Source: an uncultured Muribaculaceae bacterium
Lineage (GTDB): Bacteria > Bacteroidota > Bacteroidia > Bacteroidales > Muribaculaceae
Length of the DNA stretch: 64,000 nt
Direction: 5' to 3'
Assembly (NCBI GenBank): GCA_910579305.1
Contig: CAJTTA010000007.1
Coordinates: 8,067 to 72,066, forward strand
Under the pieces are notes generated by a model. The model saw nothing but the letters and a program-made list of their open reading frames with translations, was not told where the DNA came from and did no database searches. The position numbers were made by a program, and so were the translations under genes. Positions 26,098 through 36,402 of the stretch are shown here, piece by piece. The number at the start of each line of letters is the position of its first letter. Positions within the stretch are counted from its first letter, which is position 1.

Positions 26098-26562
26098 TTA
26101 TAATTCATCTTGAGGAGGAGAGGGGATAAAGGGAGCAGTGTCCACACCGAAATGACTCAGTTCCCTCACCATTGATGAGGAGATACATGAATGCTCGGGA
26201 AGAGTGAACAGCAACACAGTCTCAATGCCCGAGATGCGTCGGTTTACATCGGCCAGAGTGCTCTCATATTCAAAATCCTTTACAGAGCGCACGCCACGTA
26301 AAATCCACTGTGCACCCATTTCCCTGGCGAAGTCCACAGTGAGGCCTTCATAGCTGAATACCTCTACGGCAGGCTCATCGGCATATAGAGAAGCGATGGC
26401 CCGGATGCGGTCGGGGAGAGAGGCCGTTTCCGCTTCTTTGCTTTCGTTGTAGCCTATGGCGATTATGATGCGGTCAAACAGCGGCAGCGCTCGGTCCACT
26501 ACAGATTTATGGCCTATGGTGAAGGGGTTGAAGCTACCGGGGAATAAAGCTATGCGTGCCAT
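26098..26562 (-). CDS. coaD: Phosphopantetheine adenylyltransferase
   Basis: The 154-residue enzyme catalyses the fourth step of CoA synthesis, 4'-phosphopantetheine plus ATP to dephospho-CoA. The nucleotidyl-transferase signature GSFNPFTIGH is at residues 9-18, the WILRGVRSVKDFEYE substrate segment is in the middle, and the closing ISSSMVREL motif is near 128-136. Length fits the family (about 160). It lies 4 bases after parE and 12 before the S41 peptidase. coaX at 60357 supplies an earlier step of the same pathway. Confidence 0.96.
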   Translation of the reverse strand: MARIALFPGSFNPFTIGHKSVVDRALPLFDRIIIAIGYNESKEAETASLPDRIRAIASLYADEPAVEVFSYEGLTVDFAREMGAQWILRGVRSVKDFEYESTLADVNRRISGIETVLLFTLPEHSCISSSMVRELSHFGVDTAPFIPSPPQDEL

Positions 26563-26566
26563 ATAG

Positions 26567-28546
26567 TCATGCTATTTCGGAGTCATCTTCCACCACCAGA
26601 TTGTCGATGATGAAATTCTGTCGGTTCATAGTGTTCTTGCCCATATAGAATTCCAGGAGCTTGTCCACAGAGTCATCACGGCGCAATGTTACGGGATCAA
26701 GCCGCATGTTTTCGCCTATGAACTCTTGGAATTCCTCTACGTTAATCTCACCCAGACCTTTGAATCGGGTTATTTCGGCATTGCTGCCGAAATGCTCGAT
26801 GGCAGCAATGCGCTCTTCATCGGAATAGCAATAGATGGTATCGCGCTCCTGAGAGTCAGTCGCTTTCGACGCAGGCTTGCGCTTGCTGCTCTTGCGCCGG
26901 GCGAGTTTCTTGTTGCGCACTCGGAACAAGGGGGTCTGGAGTATATACACATGCCCCTTCTTCACCAGGTCGGGAAAGAATTGCAGGAAGAAAGTGATGA
27001 TGAGCAGACGTATGTGCATGCCGTCTACATCGGCATCCGTGGCTATTATCACCTTATTGTAGCGCAAGCCCTCGATGCCGTTTTCTATATTGAGTGCGGC
27101 CTGGAGGAGATTGAATTCTTCATTTTCATATACCACCTTCTGCGTCAGGCCATAGGAATTAAGAGGCTTGCCGCGGAGAGAAAACACGGCCTGCGTCATG
27201 GCGTCGCGGGCCTTGGTTATAGTGCCGGAGGCAGAGTCGCCCTCGGTAATGAATATGCAGGAGGTGTCGCGGCGGTCATCCTTGGCGCTGGCTTTAAGCA
27301 CATCATTATAGTGCACGGAGCAGTCTCTGAGCTTGCGGTTGTGCAGACTCACTTTCTTAGCTCTCTCTCGGGCCAGCTTAGTCACTCCGGCCATAGCCTT
27401 TCTCTCCTTCTCCGAAGCCTGGATTTTGTGCAGCATGATTTCGGCGGCATCAGGATTCTTGTGGAGATAATCATCCAGCTCTTTCTTGATGAAATCGCCT
27501 ACGAATTTATTCACTGTGAGAGTACTGTCGGGAGCCACCTCCTTGCTGCCGAGCTTGGTCTTGGTCTGACTCTCAAAGACCGGTTCCTGCACGCGCACGC
27601 TCACCGCTCCGGCCAGACCGTTGCGTATGTCGGCATACTCAAAGTTCTTGCCGAAATGCTCCTTTACCGTGCGGGCCACCCATTCGCGGAAAGCCGAGAG
27701 ATGAGTGCCTCCCTGAGTAGTGTGCTGACCGTTGACGAAGGAGTAATACTCTTCTCCGTATTGCGAAGTGTGAGTGAGCACGATCTCTATGTCGTCCCCT
27801 TTGAGATGGATGATGGGATACATGGGATCGGCGGTAAGCTTCTCCTTCAGAAGGTCAAGAAGACCGTGGCGGGATATGTATCGCTTGGAATTGAGATAAA
27901 GAGCCAGGCCGGTATTGAGATAAGTATAATTGTTGACCATGTTCTCCACAGTCTCCATATTATAGGCATATCCGCGGAAAAGAGATGGATCGGGGGTAAA
28001 TCTCACGAAAGTTCCGTTAGGCTCGCGCGTAGGAGTGGGTTCCGAGTGTTCCACTATCTCACCCTTATGATATAGCACCCTCACGCATTGTCCCTCGCGA
28101 TAGCTTATCACTTCGCATTCAGAGGATAAGGCGTTGACGGCTTTGAGGCCTACGCCATTCAGTCCCACAGACTTCTGGAAATTCTTGGAGTCGAATTTGC
28201 CTCCCGTGTTGACATCGCTGGTGGCCTCTTTGACTTTACCGAGAGGTATTCCTCGCCCATAGTCGCGCACAGTCACCGTTCCCTCGACTATTGTAATGTC
28301 AATCTGCTTGCCGGTACCCATGTTGAATTCATCAATAGAGTTGTCTATCACCTCCTTGATCAGTACATATATGCCATCCTCGGGATGAGAGCCGTCGCCA
28401 AGCTTGCCTATGTACATGCCCGGACGCCGACGTATGTGTTCATTCCATGCCAGAGTCTGGATGGCACTCTCATCATATCCTGCTGCTGTGTGTGCCTGGG
28501 TAGGGCCTATATTTTCGACGGAGGTATTGTCAAACAGATTATCCAT
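26567..28546 (-). CDS. parE: DNA topoisomerase IV subunit B
   Basis: The 659-residue type IIA topoisomerase ATPase subunit shows the GHKL pocket ([38 protein letters not shown]), the transducer domain, and the TOPRIM segment with [17 protein letters not shown] and [12 protein letters not shown]. It ends soon after the TOPRIM/C-terminal region, as ParE does, without the long GyrB insertion. Topoisomerase IV decatenates daughter chromosomes with ParC, whose gene is not here. It follows the PorU paralogue by 9 bases. A 449-codon open frame on the opposite strand is a composition shadow. Confidence 0.93.
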   Translation of the reverse strand: MDNLFDNTSVENIGPTQAHTAAGYDESAIQTLAWNEHIRRRPGMYIGKLGDGSHPEDGIYVLIKEVIDNSIDEFNMGTGKQIDITIVEGTVTVRDYGRGIPLGKVKEATSDVNTGGKFDSKNFQKSVGLNGVGLKAVNALSSECEVISYREGQCVRVLYHKGEIVEHSEPTPTREPNGTFVRFTPDPSLFRGYAYNMETVENMVNNYTYLNTGLALYLNSKRYISRHGLLDLLKEKLTADPMYPIIHLKGDDIEIVLTHTSQYGEEYYSFVNGQHTTQGGTHLSAFREWVARTVKEHFGKNFEYADIRNGLAGAVSVRVQEPVFESQTKTKLGSKEVAPDSTLTVNKFVGDFIKKELDDYLHKNPDAAEIMLHKIQASEKERKAMAGVTKLARERAKKVSLHNRKLRDCSVHYNDVLKASAKDDRRDTSCIFITEGDSASGTITKARDAMTQAVFSLRGKPLNSYGLTQKVVYENEEFNLLQAALNIENGIEGLRYNKVIIATDADVDGMHIRLLIITFFLQFFPDLVKKGHVYILQTPLFRVRNKKLARRKSSKRKPASKATDSQERDTIYCYSDEERIAAIEHFGSNAEITRFKGLGEINVEEFQEFIGENMRLDPVTLRRDDSVDKLLEFYMGKNTMNRQNFIIDNLVVEDDSEIA

Positions 28547-28555
28547 ATCAGCTAC

Positions 28556-31500
28556 TTATTTAAAAACAATGACACTGCATGGCGCAGTGGCGCCATGACT
28601 CATGCCAGGTGCCGAGAGACGGCATACGGCATTATATATTCCTGCGGGAACCCTGTCGCCGGCAGCGTTGCAGAGATCCCATTCATATGTGTTCTCCTCC
28701 ATGGGCACGGAAAGTATCTCATTGCCGGCGGCATCCATCACAACAAGAGTGCGAGAGAGACCGGCAATCTCATTGGCCACAGCGAGTGTGAATATCGCCG
28801 AATCGCGAGCCGGCTCATCGGCCGCCGAAAGAGTGCCTTCCAGCATAGGCGATCCTATGCACACGGTGATGGAGCGTGACCCCATATGGCCATTGGAATC
28901 TTTGGCCCGGAGAGTGATTGTGTGGAGGCCGGGTTCCAGGTCGGAAAGTTTATAGGCAAGATGGCATCTGCGCCCTTCATCAGCAAGAGTGGAGAATTCG
29001 CTTAGATTGCCTATCTCCCATCGGTCATCAATGGTGATGGAGAGTCCCGTGAGCGCCTCCACTTCATATATCATCACGCCATAGTCATCGGTTATATCGG
29101 CATGAAGCACGCTTCCGGCCGCTACGGGCTCACCCTCTTCTACTTCGGGAGAGTTCACATACATGGCTTCAATGCAAGGGGCATTATCCTCCTCCACGGC
29201 TTTTGACTCATCATAGGGCTGCACATCAAGTCTCCTTGAGCCGGAGGCGCCGATGCGGGTAGAGGGATCATAGGCAGCGATGCGCAATGAGGCTGTCTCT
29301 CCTTCAGCGCATGGCAACATTGATTCAGGAAGCAGTATAGAGCCGGAGAAGCGACCGTCCTGTACCTCAAAGGCGTTTACCGAGATAGGGACTTCATCGA
29401 CCGCAACTGTCACAGACGGTGAGCCGTAGCGGCTCGAGGTGGTTTTAGATACAGGTGCTGCATACAGCTTGGCGACAGCAGTGCCGGAGAAAGCCGACAA
29501 ATCGGTTGTCCCACGACCGATCACAGTTCCTTCTATCTTAAGTTCACTCCCGGGATATACGTTTATTGCCTCCTCCATGGCCACTCCATCGATCTTTATC
29601 TCGATATCGGCCGAAGCCACCGGCAAAGTGAGGGCAGGATCACTTATGAGCACATAAGCCAGCTTATTGGAATTATTCTGATAAGCTGTTTTGGTACGGG
29701 CATAAGCCTCGCCTATTGTGATAGGTCGTGAGATAGGAGTCTGGTCTTTCGGAGTCTCGAGAAGCAGGCTGCGCATGAGCAGATCGATCATCACAAAGTT
29801 GGAGTAGGAATAGGCTGACCGAGTGGACATGAATCCTCCCACGAGCCCCTCCCTGGGATGAAATACAAGGCTTTCGCCTGACCCTCTGTAGTTATTGTCG
29901 AAAGCAGTGATGGTGCATCCGCCGAACAGCATGAATCCCAGGCGGTTGTTATAGAGCAGTTGCTCCTTGGAGAACTTCCAGAATTCATCATTCAGGCCTG
30001 TGGCATCGGCGTGGCCGAGATAGAAGTTGAACAACGATCCGCGGGCAAGATTGCGGCAGAAAGCCTTGGTGGTGCCTCCTGCGGGATACAGATTGTTGTA
30101 TAGCTTGGCACCTGTATGTGAGTTGCCGGTCACCGACATGAAGTCGCGATAGAGGTTCTCCATGTCATTCTGGTGCTCGTTATTGTTAGTGCCGTCGGCA
30201 TTCATTGTGCTTTCATTCAGCCAATAAGCCAGGGATTCATCATTATAGAAGGCTTCAAGCTTGTCGATATACGTGTAGGCATCCTTAAGATCGGTGGCAG
30301 GAATATTTCCCACACCTATCTCCATAGGCACCTTAATGAAATCATTGGCAGGAGCATCGGGCGTGGCGATAGTGTAGTCGCCCATCATGCCATACCAGTC
30401 ATTGAGAACATAAGAATCATCTACATTCCGGGCTAAGAAACTCTGGTTGCATATCAGTGTGCCCTTGGAGGCCATGCCCAATATATTTCTTTGGTCGCGC
30501 ACACAGGGGCCGAGCAGCAGAATGTTTTTAAATGTCCTGTCATCAGGATTATCCCTGTCATAAAGCATCTTTGCCATAGCACGGTAGGCCATAGGATCTG
30601 GCACACCGGCCGAGAATTCATCGATCACGTCGTCACTCAGCACGATAGCGGTATTGATTCCCTCCATGCGCTTGTGCAGATCGGCTATACGCTCGGCTGC
30701 GGGAACCAGTTCAGGGAGAGTTATTATGAGCAGTGCCGGCATCTGATCAAGTCCGAGCGAGTGAAGGTCGGCACAATGCACCTCGCTCCAGGAAGATATG
30801 GGAAGCTGAGTCTCCGAAGGGCTGAATGCCACCATGATACCCTCACTCTTGGAAGAGGTGAGATAACGGGCATAGGCACCGGCACCGGTATCATCCCATG
30901 GCAGTAAACTTACTTTATTAGGAGTTGTCACGTCCCATATCACCATGTCATCCGGGGCTTCTGCGAAGTCGATACGTCCATATGTGTCGCGATTGTAATC
31001 ACTCACAAATGCCATCATGGAGGGTTGTCCTACCGGGAGACTCAGACGGGTGTGGGCCGTGATCATATAGTAGTCGAGATATGCCCATGAAGATACGCCG
31101 GTGTATTCTATGTCCAGTGTGCCCTCTGCACCCGGCATGAATGTGGGGAAATACTCAGTGCCGTTGAGGCTGTAATAGTCGCCGGTATTCAAGGCACGCA
31201 TGGCAAGTGATCCCGTGTAGGCATCGGCACCGGAAGAGAAGGTTATATTTAGTGCGCCGGGAGACCCGGTAGGCATATGGGCGGCACGCATGAAGATTCC
31301 GGCTTCATCGCCGGGCTGAGTCCCGGGAATGGAGAAGGGGAAAGAGAGCGCTCCGGCGCGAAGATCCTCGCCAAAGAATTCACGCCCCGATAATATAGGG
31401 CTCACGAGATCATTATTGTGATACTGCACGCTCCATGCGTGAGTGTATTGCGGCTTTCCGGTCATGATCAGTCCGTCGGCCTGCCGGGGTATCAGCACGT

Positions 31501-31975
31501 CATCGCGCGAGTCGGTGAGGTAGTAGCAGCCTTCAGAGGCATATATGTTTTCACTGGCAAGCTCTATCTGCTGATACTGATTGTTGCCGGCATACTTCGT
31601 GTTGTGCCTAAGTAACGCAGGGCCTTGACCGAAGAATATTATCTTTGAGTCAGTGCGCAGCATGGCCACCGGCGGCAGGGAGCTGTCGTAGACCTGACAC
31701 TTCTGAGCATCCACAAACTGCATGGGCTGCAGATGGCCTCCGTGGCCGAATATGCCCACTCGCTCAGGATTTTCAAAACCCATTTGGCGAAGTTGGTCGA
31801 AAGATATCTCATACACACCGGTAGCAGGGAAGCAGATCTTTACCCAGTGCCCCTGTGACAGGGGAGAGGTAGTGGGAAATTTCACTGCTCCGTGAGCATG
31901 TATGCCTCCTGCGATGATCGCTGTGCACACTGCTGCCATAAACTTGCGTATAGAAGCGTGCAGAAAGAAGTTCAT
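28556..31975 (-). CDS. Second PorU-like C25 (gingipain-family) peptidase
   Basis: The 1139-residue protein has the same layout as PorU at 32747: signal peptide, N-terminal beta domain starting WVKICFPATGVYEISFDQLR with VGIFGHGGHLQ, the C25 caspase-like fold (ALLIITLPELVPAAERIADL), and a C-terminal FlgD/sorting-like domain (YEWDLCNAAGDRVPAGIYNA). The catalytic-type His is in FYLGHADATGLND and the Cys in FGGCTITAFD. Both residues are kept, although the flanks differ from the PorU GHANPTSW and ASCEFVRFD. PorU removes type IX sorting domains and attaches A-LPS. A paralogue may use a different substrate or have a helper role. It lies between the FAH-like gene and parE. Confidence 0.85.
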   Translation of the reverse strand: MNFFLHASIRKFMAAVCTAIIAGGIHAHGAVKFPTTSPLSQGHWVKICFPATGVYEISFDQLRQMGFENPERVGIFGHGGHLQPMQFVDAQKCQVYDSSLPPVAMLRTDSKIIFFGQGPALLRHNTKYAGNNQYQQIELASENIYASEGCYYLTDSRDDVLIPRQADGLIMTGKPQYTHAWSVQYHNNDLVSPILSGREFFGEDLRAGALSFPFSIPGTQPGDEAGIFMRAAHMPTGSPGALNITFSSGADAYTGSLAMRALNTGDYYSLNGTEYFPTFMPGAEGTLDIEYTGVSSWAYLDYYMITAHTRLSLPVGQPSMMAFVSDYNRDTYGRIDFAEAPDDMVIWDVTTPNKVSLLPWDDTGAGAYARYLTSSKSEGIMVAFSPSETQLPISSWSEVHCADLHSLGLDQMPALLIITLPELVPAAERIADLHKRMEGINTAIVLSDDVIDEFSAGVPDPMAYRAMAKMLYDRDNPDDRTFKNILLLGPCVRDQRNILGMASKGTLICNQSFLARNVDDSYVLNDWYGMMGDYTIATPDAPANDFIKVPMEIGVGNIPATDLKDAYTYIDKLEAFYNDESLAYWLNESTMNADGTNNNEHQNDMENLYRDFMSVTGNSHTGAKLYNNLYPAGGTTKAFCRNLARGSLFNFYLGHADATGLNDEFWKFSKEQLLYNNRLGFMLFGGCTITAFDNNYRGSGESLVFHPREGLVGGFMSTRSAYSYSNFVMIDLLMRSLLLETPKDQTPISRPITIGEAYARTKTAYQNNSNKLAYVLISDPALTLPVASADIEIKIDGVAMEEAINVYPGSELKIEGTVIGRGTTDLSAFSGTAVAKLYAAPVSKTTSSRYGSPSVTVAVDEVPISVNAFEVQDGRFSGSILLPESMLPCAEGETASLRIAAYDPSTRIGASGSRRLDVQPYDESKAVEEDNAPCIEAMYVNSPEVEEGEPVAAGSVLHADITDDYGVMIYEVEALTGLSITIDDRWEIGNLSEFSTLADEGRRCHLAYKLSDLEPGLHTITLRAKDSNGHMGSRSITVCIGSPMLEGTLSAADEPARDSAIFTLAVANEIAGLSRTLVVMDAAGNEILSVPMEENTYEWDLCNAAGDRVPAGIYNAVCRLSAPGMSHGATAPCSVIVFK

Positions 31976-32000
31976 ATGCGTCTTTTAGAAAGTCAAGTTT

Positions 32001-32609
32001 TTATTTTATGTTGAAATGCAGCAGCTTTCCGGCTGCAGGCGATAATAGCTTGATCTCGACATCCTGTCCTTCTGCTATTTCGATGCCGGTATCCTGAAGG
32101 GGCAGCATAAAGACATCGCCTGTGCGTAGAGTGTTGCGGGATGCCACTGATGAGATTATATCCTCAATGTCGCACGTCTCGGGCAGAGCCAGCTGCAGGA
32201 TGCGCTCTTCATCCGGTTGCCCCGAAGCGCTGCTTATTGACATTGACGCACTGATGGCCTTTGCCTGCTCGAGATTCATGTCGGCAAAGGGGGCGGAGAT
32301 GACCGATGAGTCAAACGCCAGTGCCGATGCCAGAGGAGCGCCTGCTGACGTTAAGGCTGCGAGAGTGCGCATGCCACGGGCATGAAGCCACACCGAGGCT
32401 TGCCTTATGTAGCGGTGTACAAAACGAGTAGGAATGCCTTTGCCCACATGGTCTATGCGGAGAGCCAGCATGGGATACAACCGAAATTCTTCATCCCATG
32501 CCGGGATAAAAAACGGGCGTCCGGGGCGGAGCATGCATGATTCGTTCAGCCAGAAAGTAGCCGGACTTCCGCAGCCGATGTGGGTGGAGTATATGCCGAT
32601 GATCTTCAA
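32001..32609 (-). CDS. Degenerate fumarylacetoacetate hydrolase-fold protein (TTG start)
   Basis: The 202-residue protein aligns by eye with FAH-family proteins of Bacteroidales: it starts MKIIGIYSTHIG, then GRPFFIPAWDEEF, LALRIDHVGKGIPTRFVHRY and LAFDSSVISAPF. At the position of the metal-binding E-x-E it has YPMLALRI, and the downstream GID..TARD-like segment reads WLHARGMRTLA, so the acidic metal ligands appear lost. It is probably not a classical hydrolase. The start is TTG at 32609: no ATG occurs between it and an in-frame upstream stop, and the family Met aligns there. It has its own promoter and lies between two porU-type genes. Confidence 0.7.
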   Translation of the reverse strand: MKIIGIYSTHIGCGSPATFWLNESCMLRPGRPFFIPAWDEEFRLYPMLALRIDHVGKGIPTRFVHRYIRQASVWLHARGMRTLAALTSAGAPLASALAFDSSVISAPFADMNLEQAKAISASMSISSASGQPDEERILQLALPETCDIEDIISSVASRNTLRTGDVFMLPLQDTGIEIAEGQDVEIKLLSPAAGKLLHFNIK

Positions 32610-32662
32610 GACGGGAAAATGATAATATCAGGTCAGGAGGTGAAGTAAAGATTCTTAACACG

Positions 32663-32693
32663 CAAAATTACAAAAAAATCCCGGCGTTGCCAA
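32663..32693 (-). promoter_or_regulatory. Promoter of the FAH-like/PorU2/parE operon, nested in the porU terminator
   Basis: Minus strand: TTG (32691-32693), 20-base spacer, TAATTTTG (32663-32670). The -33 element lies in the loop and the spacer in the stem of the terminator at 32676-32708. The leader to TTG 32609 is about 47 bases. Confidence 0.65.
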
Positions 32694-32708
32694 GTGTAGC
32701 CGGGATTT
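32676..32708 (-). terminator. Intrinsic terminator of porU
   Basis: Minus strand: AAATCCCGGC stem, 13-base loop, GCCGGGATTT, then a run of T. Arms 32699-32708 and 32676-32685 pair perfectly. It lies about 40 bases after the porU stop. Confidence 0.8.
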
Positions 32709-32746
32709 CTCGTATAAAGAATGTTAACTATGAGATATATCAGTAT

Positions 32747-35700
32747 TTATTCTGCCGTTACAGCTATTTTTCGCGTGCGCCGGTGCATGTTGCCCGAAGC
32801 GTCGGTCACTGTAGCGCGATAGAGATATATGCCTCGTGGCACGCGGTTGCCCCCCTTGTCGGTGAGATCCCACTTCACACTCATGCTTTGGGCGAGCTGC
32901 TCGGGCATAGCACTCCACACCATGCGGCCGGCCATGTCATATATCTCCACTACAGCTTCACCAGGCAGCGAGGAAGTCGTGATGAATATGTTGGCCTCCA
33001 CTGATGCCGGGCTTGCGTCGGTGCGTAGTTCCAAGTCGGGAGTGAGAGCGTTGGCACCCACCTTGAAGGTGATTGATTCCTTGGCGCAGTTGCCGGCGTT
33101 GTCGAATACCTGGAAGGTAAGTTCATGCTCACCGTCGGCAAGGTCTGAGAGAGGATATGTCACCGATCCCCCGGTGGGATCTCCCGGGTCAGTCATGAAG
33201 TAATCGGCGAGATCATCGTAGACTTTTCGGCCATCGATTATGATCATCATCTGCTTTCCTATGCCTGCGGAAGAGATGTTAATGCCTGACTCATCACGCA
33301 CAGTGGCGAGAAATGTGGTGGAGGAGCTTACCGTGTCGCCCGGCCTGAATAACTGGCTGCCCAGGGCAATGCTCTCTATCTCCGGCGCTTCGGTGTCCTC
33401 CGGCAGTGAGTCATCATAGCCATACACGTAGAAATCAGTGGTGGAACCCATGGCCTCGGTTCCCTCTGGAGTGTTGGCATATAGGGCCAGGAATGCCGGA
33501 GAGTAATTATTGTCGATTTCTTCAGGGAGGAATAGTGTGGTCTCCCATGCACCGTCTTTCACGATGAATGAAGATACAGAGAGACGGTTCTTCCGGTCGT
33601 TGTAGATGGATACTTTGCCATCGTTCTTGTTGCTTGCAGAGGGATGGCCATAGGTCTCTATGACGCGCTCGGCATCGAAAAGGGTCGCGGTCACAATGCC
33701 ATTGAATTCTGTGTCGACAGAGCCGTCGGGCAGACATATCTTGCCTGCTATTTTCATCTGTGACCTGGCCGGCACTATTGGCCTTTCTCCCGTGAGGGCG
33801 GCAAGGCGCAGATCGGTGTCATCGATTGTCTCGACTTTTACCCGGCGCATGGGCGATGGCATGCGCATGGCCGGGTCGCCCATTATGGTGAAGCAATGCT
33901 TGTTATTCTGGTTGCCTATTGTATTGATTGTCTTGAAGTAAATCTCTCCGAGAGTGCGCGGGTTTCCGTCAGCGTCGCGTGCATAGATGTTCTTCCCGAG
34001 CGCATTGCACATGTCATAGTTGTAGTTTATGAGAATCTTGCGGTTGGCGGCGATAAAGGCGATTGCGCCCGCAGTGGGATTCAGCCACATGATCTCCGCC
34101 CCCGACTGAGTGTCGGAGTCAAAGCGCACAAATTCACATGATGCGTGATAGATCACGGGCAGATGTCTGTTGTTCATCGACGTTATGTCGGTATATGTCA
34201 TAAGGCCCTCGTGAGTCCAAGACGTGGGATTGGCATGCCCTACATATCCGAGGAAGCTCACACCCTCGTCGAGGAGCTTGAACATGCGATCCTTGGCCTG
34301 AGGGAACGTCTTGCCGTTGCCTCCGGTGCCTACAGGATATGAGTCGAGATACAGCCGCTCGGTGATGAAGTCGCGGCCGTTGCCATAGTTGGCGTCATTG
34401 ATATTGGCATGGAATTTCTGCATCTGAGTGAGATGTTCGCCATAGTCGGCATCATCCGCTATGAGCATAATGTGGCTTCTCCATGCGCCGTAATCAGGGT
34501 CGGTCACATATGCAATGAGTTTATCCACAGCCGTTTTGGCTTCCTGCAGACTTTTTACAGGCATGCGCCCCACGCCTATCGACATTTTTGCCGTTGAGAG
34601 GTCGAATGTGGAGGTGTTGTCCGCCAGGCAGGCTATGTAGTTGTCAGTGCAGAATGAGGTGGGGGAATCTTCGCCAAGTACCTGACTGGAGTTATTGCCG
34701 GCAATATATAAGGATTTCATATAGCTCTGCCACGTGAGCACGCGCGGAAAGCCAGCATTGCGAGGAACATCTGTGATGAGCCTATGGTCATAGCTCGGAC
34801 GTCCGAAGAGCAGACAGTTCTGAAGCTGATTGCCCGCCGGATTGGCCAGCCCTCGGTCGTAAAACATTTTAAGCATCTTTCTATAGGCGGTCACGTCGGG
34901 CTTGCCGGAGGCGAATTCATTGTAGATTGCCTCAGGCGACAGCACTATGACATCCATGTCGTCATGGTCGCGATGAAACTGGGCCAGCCTTTCGGCCTGT
35001 GTCTTGAATGCGTCGGGAGATATGATCACCATGTGGGGCACATCCATGGAATGTATATCCTGATTGGATACGCTGCCGGCCGAGGCCGGAGCCAGTTTTA
35101 CCGATGCGGGATTAAACGCGATATAAGTGCGCAGGATCGAGCCGCTTGTTGGCGCGAAGCATGCTGTGGTGCCACGGAGTTCATAGTTGACGGGGCATGG
35201 CGCAGCCGGGTCGGTCACATCCCATATCAGGGTGCTCTGAGAGCATCCTTCCACCTGAAGCATCTGGTTGCCCGTGGCTTTGTGGCGGAATTGCAGTATT
35301 CCGTCTGAGAGTTTCAGTCTGCGCTGGTATGCAGCCAGGATATAATCGAGCCTTGCCGTCTTGATTACTCCGGCTCCGGTGAATTTAAGCGTCAGGTCTA
35401 TTTTGGGCTCAGAAGGGATGGGAGCCGTCAGAACAAAATAATCCATTACCACATAACGGTCTGAAGAAGTGGTTTTCATCAGCGCCTTTTGTGAGAGAAT
35501 GGAGCCGGAGGCGGAGAGTGTGAGTTGTGAACTGAGGGAGGTGTTGGTTGCGAAGACAGTGCAGAATTTCACATTGTCGCCCACAGGGTCTGTCAGAGGA
35601 AAAGAGAAAGAGCGCTGCGATGTAGTGCGGAAGTCTTCTCCAAGCATATCGGCACCTGAAGGTCCGGCTGCTGCTATATCCTGTTCATGCACAAGTAGTT

Positions 35701-36223
35701 CGGTGAATTCTGCCACGGTTGAGGCTCCTGCCTGGATGGAGGGGTTGATTGCCTTGGGAGCAATGTCGGAGTCAGAGCGGTCAGACAGAAAATATGTTGC
35801 AGTCGTGGAGTAGAAATTGGTGTGATGCGCATAACCGAAAGCACTCGAAGTGCTGAACCAGTTCACAAGGCCGGCACCATAAAAGATTATCGATCCGTCG
35901 GCCGTGCGCACCACCGGCTGGAGCGGGAGGTCGTCGGGAGTGGAGTCATCGAGGGTTTCGGAGAGACGGTGGCCTCCATAACCGTATACATGCACTTTCG
36001 ATGGATCGCTGAATCCCATGGTCTTGAGGGCCGCAGGGGTGAGAATCTGCATTCCTTCTTCCTTGACTGTGATTTTTACCCATTTTCCCTCTTTCATTGC
36101 GGAGGCCGATGCGTATTCACGAGCCTGTAAGACGTTGGATACAAGCATGGCAAGTATCACCACAAGGGTCTTTAAGAGCGGCTTGTGAACTTTGCGGGCA
36201 GTGGAAGTAGTAAATATATACAT
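32747..36223 (-). CDS. porU: Type IX secretion C-terminal signal peptidase PorU
   Basis: The 1158-residue length fits PorU. A signal peptide (LLKTLVVILAMLVSNVLQA) precedes an N-terminal domain (WVKITVKEEGMQILTPAALK; VHVYGYGGHRL), the C25 peptidase domain with His in FLGYVGHANPTSW and Cys in IYHASCEFVRFD, and a C-terminal region with VVEIYDMAGRMVW and LTDKGGNRVPRGIYLYR, typical of type IX cargo-like tails. PorU is the sortase-like enzyme that cleaves the conserved C-terminal domain from secreted cargo and links it to A-type LPS at the cell surface. It ends in a clear terminator. About 180 bases without features separate it from nth. Confidence 0.92.
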   Translation of the reverse strand: MYIFTTSTARKVHKPLLKTLVVILAMLVSNVLQAREYASASAMKEGKWVKITVKEEGMQILTPAALKTMGFSDPSKVHVYGYGGHRLSETLDDSTPDDLPLQPVVRTADGSIIFYGAGLVNWFSTSSAFGYAHHTNFYSTTATYFLSDRSDSDIAPKAINPSIQAGASTVAEFTELLVHEQDIAAAGPSGADMLGEDFRTTSQRSFSFPLTDPVGDNVKFCTVFATNTSLSSQLTLSASGSILSQKALMKTTSSDRYVVMDYFVLTAPIPSEPKIDLTLKFTGAGVIKTARLDYILAAYQRRLKLSDGILQFRHKATGNQMLQVEGCSQSTLIWDVTDPAAPCPVNYELRGTTACFAPTSGSILRTYIAFNPASVKLAPASAGSVSNQDIHSMDVPHMVIISPDAFKTQAERLAQFHRDHDDMDVIVLSPEAIYNEFASGKPDVTAYRKMLKMFYDRGLANPAGNQLQNCLLFGRPSYDHRLITDVPRNAGFPRVLTWQSYMKSLYIAGNNSSQVLGEDSPTSFCTDNYIACLADNTSTFDLSTAKMSIGVGRMPVKSLQEAKTAVDKLIAYVTDPDYGAWRSHIMLIADDADYGEHLTQMQKFHANINDANYGNGRDFITERLYLDSYPVGTGGNGKTFPQAKDRMFKLLDEGVSFLGYVGHANPTSWTHEGLMTYTDITSMNNRHLPVIYHASCEFVRFDSDTQSGAEIMWLNPTAGAIAFIAANRKILINYNYDMCNALGKNIYARDADGNPRTLGEIYFKTINTIGNQNNKHCFTIMGDPAMRMPSPMRRVKVETIDDTDLRLAALTGERPIVPARSQMKIAGKICLPDGSVDTEFNGIVTATLFDAERVIETYGHPSASNKNDGKVSIYNDRKNRLSVSSFIVKDGAWETTLFLPEEIDNNYSPAFLALYANTPEGTEAMGSTTDFYVYGYDDSLPEDTEAPEIESIALGSQLFRPGDTVSSSTTFLATVRDESGINISSAGIGKQMMIIIDGRKVYDDLADYFMTDPGDPTGGSVTYPLSDLADGEHELTFQVFDNAGNCAKESITFKVGANALTPDLELRTDASPASVEANIFITTSSLPGEAVVEIYDMAGRMVWSAMPEQLAQSMSVKWDLTDKGGNRVPRGIYLYRATVTDASGNMHRRTRKIAVTAE

Positions 36224-36402
36224 GGGTAAGAAGATGAATGTTAACGGTTTATGGAAGCTTGTGGATGAATGGCTTCATGCAAGAGTCTGATTGTGGGCCT
36301 ATGCGCGCGTATGCGCGTCGCCATATTGAAATAACGCCAAGGGTACTTCTTTATTGTTCAAAAGCAGACTTGCCCTGATCTGACCGGGCGCTTTCATATT
36401 AT

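Noticed and set aside
26726..28075. 449-codon open frame on the plus strand inside parE
   Set aside because: Lies fully antisense to a well-conserved topoisomerase gene. The translation has no recognisable motif; it is a codon-composition shadow.
36224..36402. Alternating GCGC stretch (ATGCGCGCGTATGCGCG) in the nth-porU gap as an element
   Set aside because: Too short and without flanking repeats; no promoter match found. I see nothing certain in this 180-base gap.
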